A stretch of DNA of 64,000 bases from the NCBI RefSeq assembly GCF_900129755.1, contig NZ_FQWT01000003.1, positions 310,001 to 374,000 on the forward strand, written 5' to 3'. The DNA comes from Chryseobacterium oranimense. GTDB taxonomy: Bacteria; Bacteroidota; Bacteroidia; Flavobacteriales; Weeksellaceae. Of the stretch, positions 62,750 through 64,000 are shown one piece after another. The position numbers and the translations under genes are program-made. Numbering within the stretch: the stretch's first letter is position 1; every line of letters begins with the position of its first letter. Under the pieces are notes generated by a model. The model saw nothing but the letters and a program-made list of their open reading frames with translations, did not search any database and was not told where the DNA came from.

Positions 62750-64000
62750 TTACTTTTTCAATAATTTCACAGTTTTCTGGAAACCGCCTTCTGCCTCGAC
62801 ATTCAGAACAAGGATACGGGATGATTCCAGCTGGTGGGTAAAATCGAGATCCAATGATCTGTTTACTCCACTGAATTTCTTGGTATAAACAATCTTTCCG
62901 TCTATGCTGTATGCTGTTACCGAAATATCTTTCAATCCTTTCGGTGAATTGATCTTAACCATTCCTGAAGTAGGATTTGGAGCTACATCAACCGTATTTT
63001 CTGCATGTTGGTTTTCAACAGTTCCCAATGCTCCTGAAGTTCCCAGGTTTTGTTTTAGGGCGATCACAATGGTAGCTGATTTTCCTCTGTAATCAATAGT
63101 GTTTCCTGTAGCATCTACATCTGTAGTAATGGTAGAATCAGGATGCTGGATCGAGAAGAAGCCGAATTTATGGTCAGGAGTAAACGTCAGTCCTGTTGGC
63201 TCTGATCCTGCCGGCATTGAAGCGAAAAGTCTTACTTTAGGATTAGCCTGCGTATGATCCGGGGCAATTACCCAAATATAATTTTTCCCACCGTCCTGAA
63301 GAACCCAAAGGTTTCCAAGTTCATCAAAGGTAAGGTTGTCGTTTCCATCTCCCCATGCTTCAGTCTTCATCCCTTGTGGGGTATTGAATGAGTACGTTGT
63401 AGCAGCACCTCCTGCAAAAGTTTCAACCTGAGAAGCAGTTGCTCCGTTATCCTGAAGACGGTAAATTTTATCCAGTCCTTTTGCAGTAAAATAAATCTTC
63501 CCATCCAGCGGGCTGATATCCACATCTTCTACTCCGTTAAATCTTGTTCCTCCAAGCGACTGAGCAAGAGCTGTGGTGTTATTCTGATCTGCTTTTAATT
63601 TATTCGGAACCTGGATCCATGTTGCGGTAGTTCCCACAGGATCTCCGGTAACGCTTAATCCCTGGTCCAGCTTTAATACATACAGATTTCCTGAAGAGAG
63701 GTCATTCGGGGTATCCATTACATATTTGTACACCATATGAGTTCCTCCGTCTTCTCCGTAATAGGCTGTAGTTCCGGCACTGTTTACCACTACGTTTTCG
63801 TGGTTCATAATACCCATCTGCCAAAGTTTCCCTTTGGATCCGTCTGCATTTTTAGAGATAACCTGTGCTGTAGCAGGGTCTATTTCCACTAACCATCCGT
63901 AATCTTTATAGCCGTCATTGTTCACATCATTGGAAGTAACGGATTCTTCAGCTGTAACTACTGTTCCCCAAGGGGTAATTCCGCCTGAACAGTTTCTGAT
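62750..64000 (-). CDS. PhoX-like secreted protein with T9SS sorting domain (partial)
   Basis: The open frame continues beyond the right edge; the visible 416 codons end at 62750. Upstream of the internal GTG at 63925 the frame reads RNCSGGITPWGT and VVTAEES, the PhoX (DUF839) core. Later parts are GVEDVDISPLDGKIYFTAK, NLTFDELGNLWVLQDGG and a C-terminal sorting domain from APNPTSGMVKIN to FQKTVKLLKK. It is a probable phosphatase or calcium-dependent beta-propeller enzyme exported by the type IX system. The start is outside the window. Confidence 0.88.
   Translation of the reverse strand: MRNCSGGITPWGTVVTAEESVTSNDVNNDGYKDYGWLVEIDPATAQVISKNADGSKGKLWQMGIMNHENVVVNSAGTTAYYGEDGGTHMVYKYVMDTPNDLSSGNLYVLKLDQGLSVTGDPVGTTATWIQVPNKLKADQNNTTALAQSLGGTRFNGVEDVDISPLDGKIYFTAKGLDKIYRLQDNGATASQVETFAGGAATTYSFNTPQGMKTEAWGDGNDNLTFDELGNLWVLQDGGKNYIWVIAPDHTQANPKVRLFASMPAGSEPTGLTFTPDHKFGFFSIQHPDSTITTDVDATGNTIDYRGKSATIVIALKQNLGTSGALGTVENQHAENTVDVAPNPTSGMVKINSPKGLKDISVTAYSIDGKIVYTKKFSGVNRSLDLDFTHQLESSRILVLNVEAEGGFQKTVKLLKK

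Noticed and set aside
1..64000. CRISPR arrays, insertion sequences or prophage
   Set aside because: No regularly spaced repeats, transposases, integrases or phage structural genes were seen.

Overview
The window looks like chromosomal DNA of a Flavobacteriia member close to Chryseobacterium or Elizabethkingia (family Weeksellaceae). The DNA is AT-rich. Starts lack clear Shine-Dalgarno sites. Many genes carry the Bacteroidetes promoter pattern TTG-N19-22-TAnnTTTG. Two proteins end in type IX secretion sorting domains. The taxon is inferred from these traits and from protein character, not from a database search. I see no prophage, insertion sequence, integrase, CRISPR array or rRNA operon.

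Layout. Positions 1-9250 hold a partial gene end, a YegP-type protein, a small HD hydrolase, a DUF2490-type protein, a TonB-dependent receptor, a 480-base gene-poor stretch with a possible 16-codon gene, uvrA, an NAD(P)-binding protein, a lipoprotein hydrolase broken by one in-frame stop codon, and a structured intergenic region ending in tRNA-Arg(CCU). From 9.3 to 21.2 kb come an AraC regulator, an SDR reductase with a candidate AraC operator, a KAS III-like enzyme, a SWIM/SNF2 helicase, a secreted GEVED protein, an endonuclease V-like protein, small enzymes, an M28 peptidase and an aminotransferase. From 21.3 to 26.7 kb there are two pyrophosphatases: a membrane ion pump fused to an OmpA-like domain and a soluble family I enzyme, with an amidohydrolase between them. 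From 26.7 to 32.4 kb a minus-strand run encodes a DUF7935-type protein, a polytopic membrane protein, a PhyH oxygenase, a FemAB-like protein, RadC, an L,D-transpeptidase-like lipoprotein and a LolD-like ATPase. Pyruvate dehydrogenase E2 and E1-alpha follow.

From 35.4 to 38.3 kb a plus-strand operon carries a PAP2-like membrane protein, a BlaI-type repressor and a DUF4153 membrane protein. An RRM RNA-binding protein follows. A metal unit at 39.6-44.4 kb has a thioesterase, an AraC-type regulator with its own CxxC metal-binding-like N-terminus, and a copper-type P1B ATPase with one HMA and four Cys-rich modules. From 44.6 to 49 kb come a polysaccharide deacetylase, YggS, a sigma-54 activator without a DNA-binding domain and a MATE pump. 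Genome-type dispersed repeats lie at 49.1-49.3 kb.

The last 15 kb is mostly housekeeping: two Crp/Fnr regulators, S9 peptidase, DoxX, Era, an SMR (Gdx-like) pump, a methyltransferase, methionine aminopeptidase, acyl-ACP desaturase, cofactor-independent phosphoglycerate mutase, SUI1 and a leucine-rich repeat protein. The window ends inside a PhoX-like secreted protein.

Most of this is ordinary core genome. The most interesting points are the pump-OmpA fusion, two micro-ORFs that each run into a strong terminator, a palindrome of two perfect DnaA boxes, the nonsense-mutated hydrolase, the metal-sensing AraC/CopA unit, and a GC-rich hairpin that occupies the place where the promoter of the LRR gene should be.
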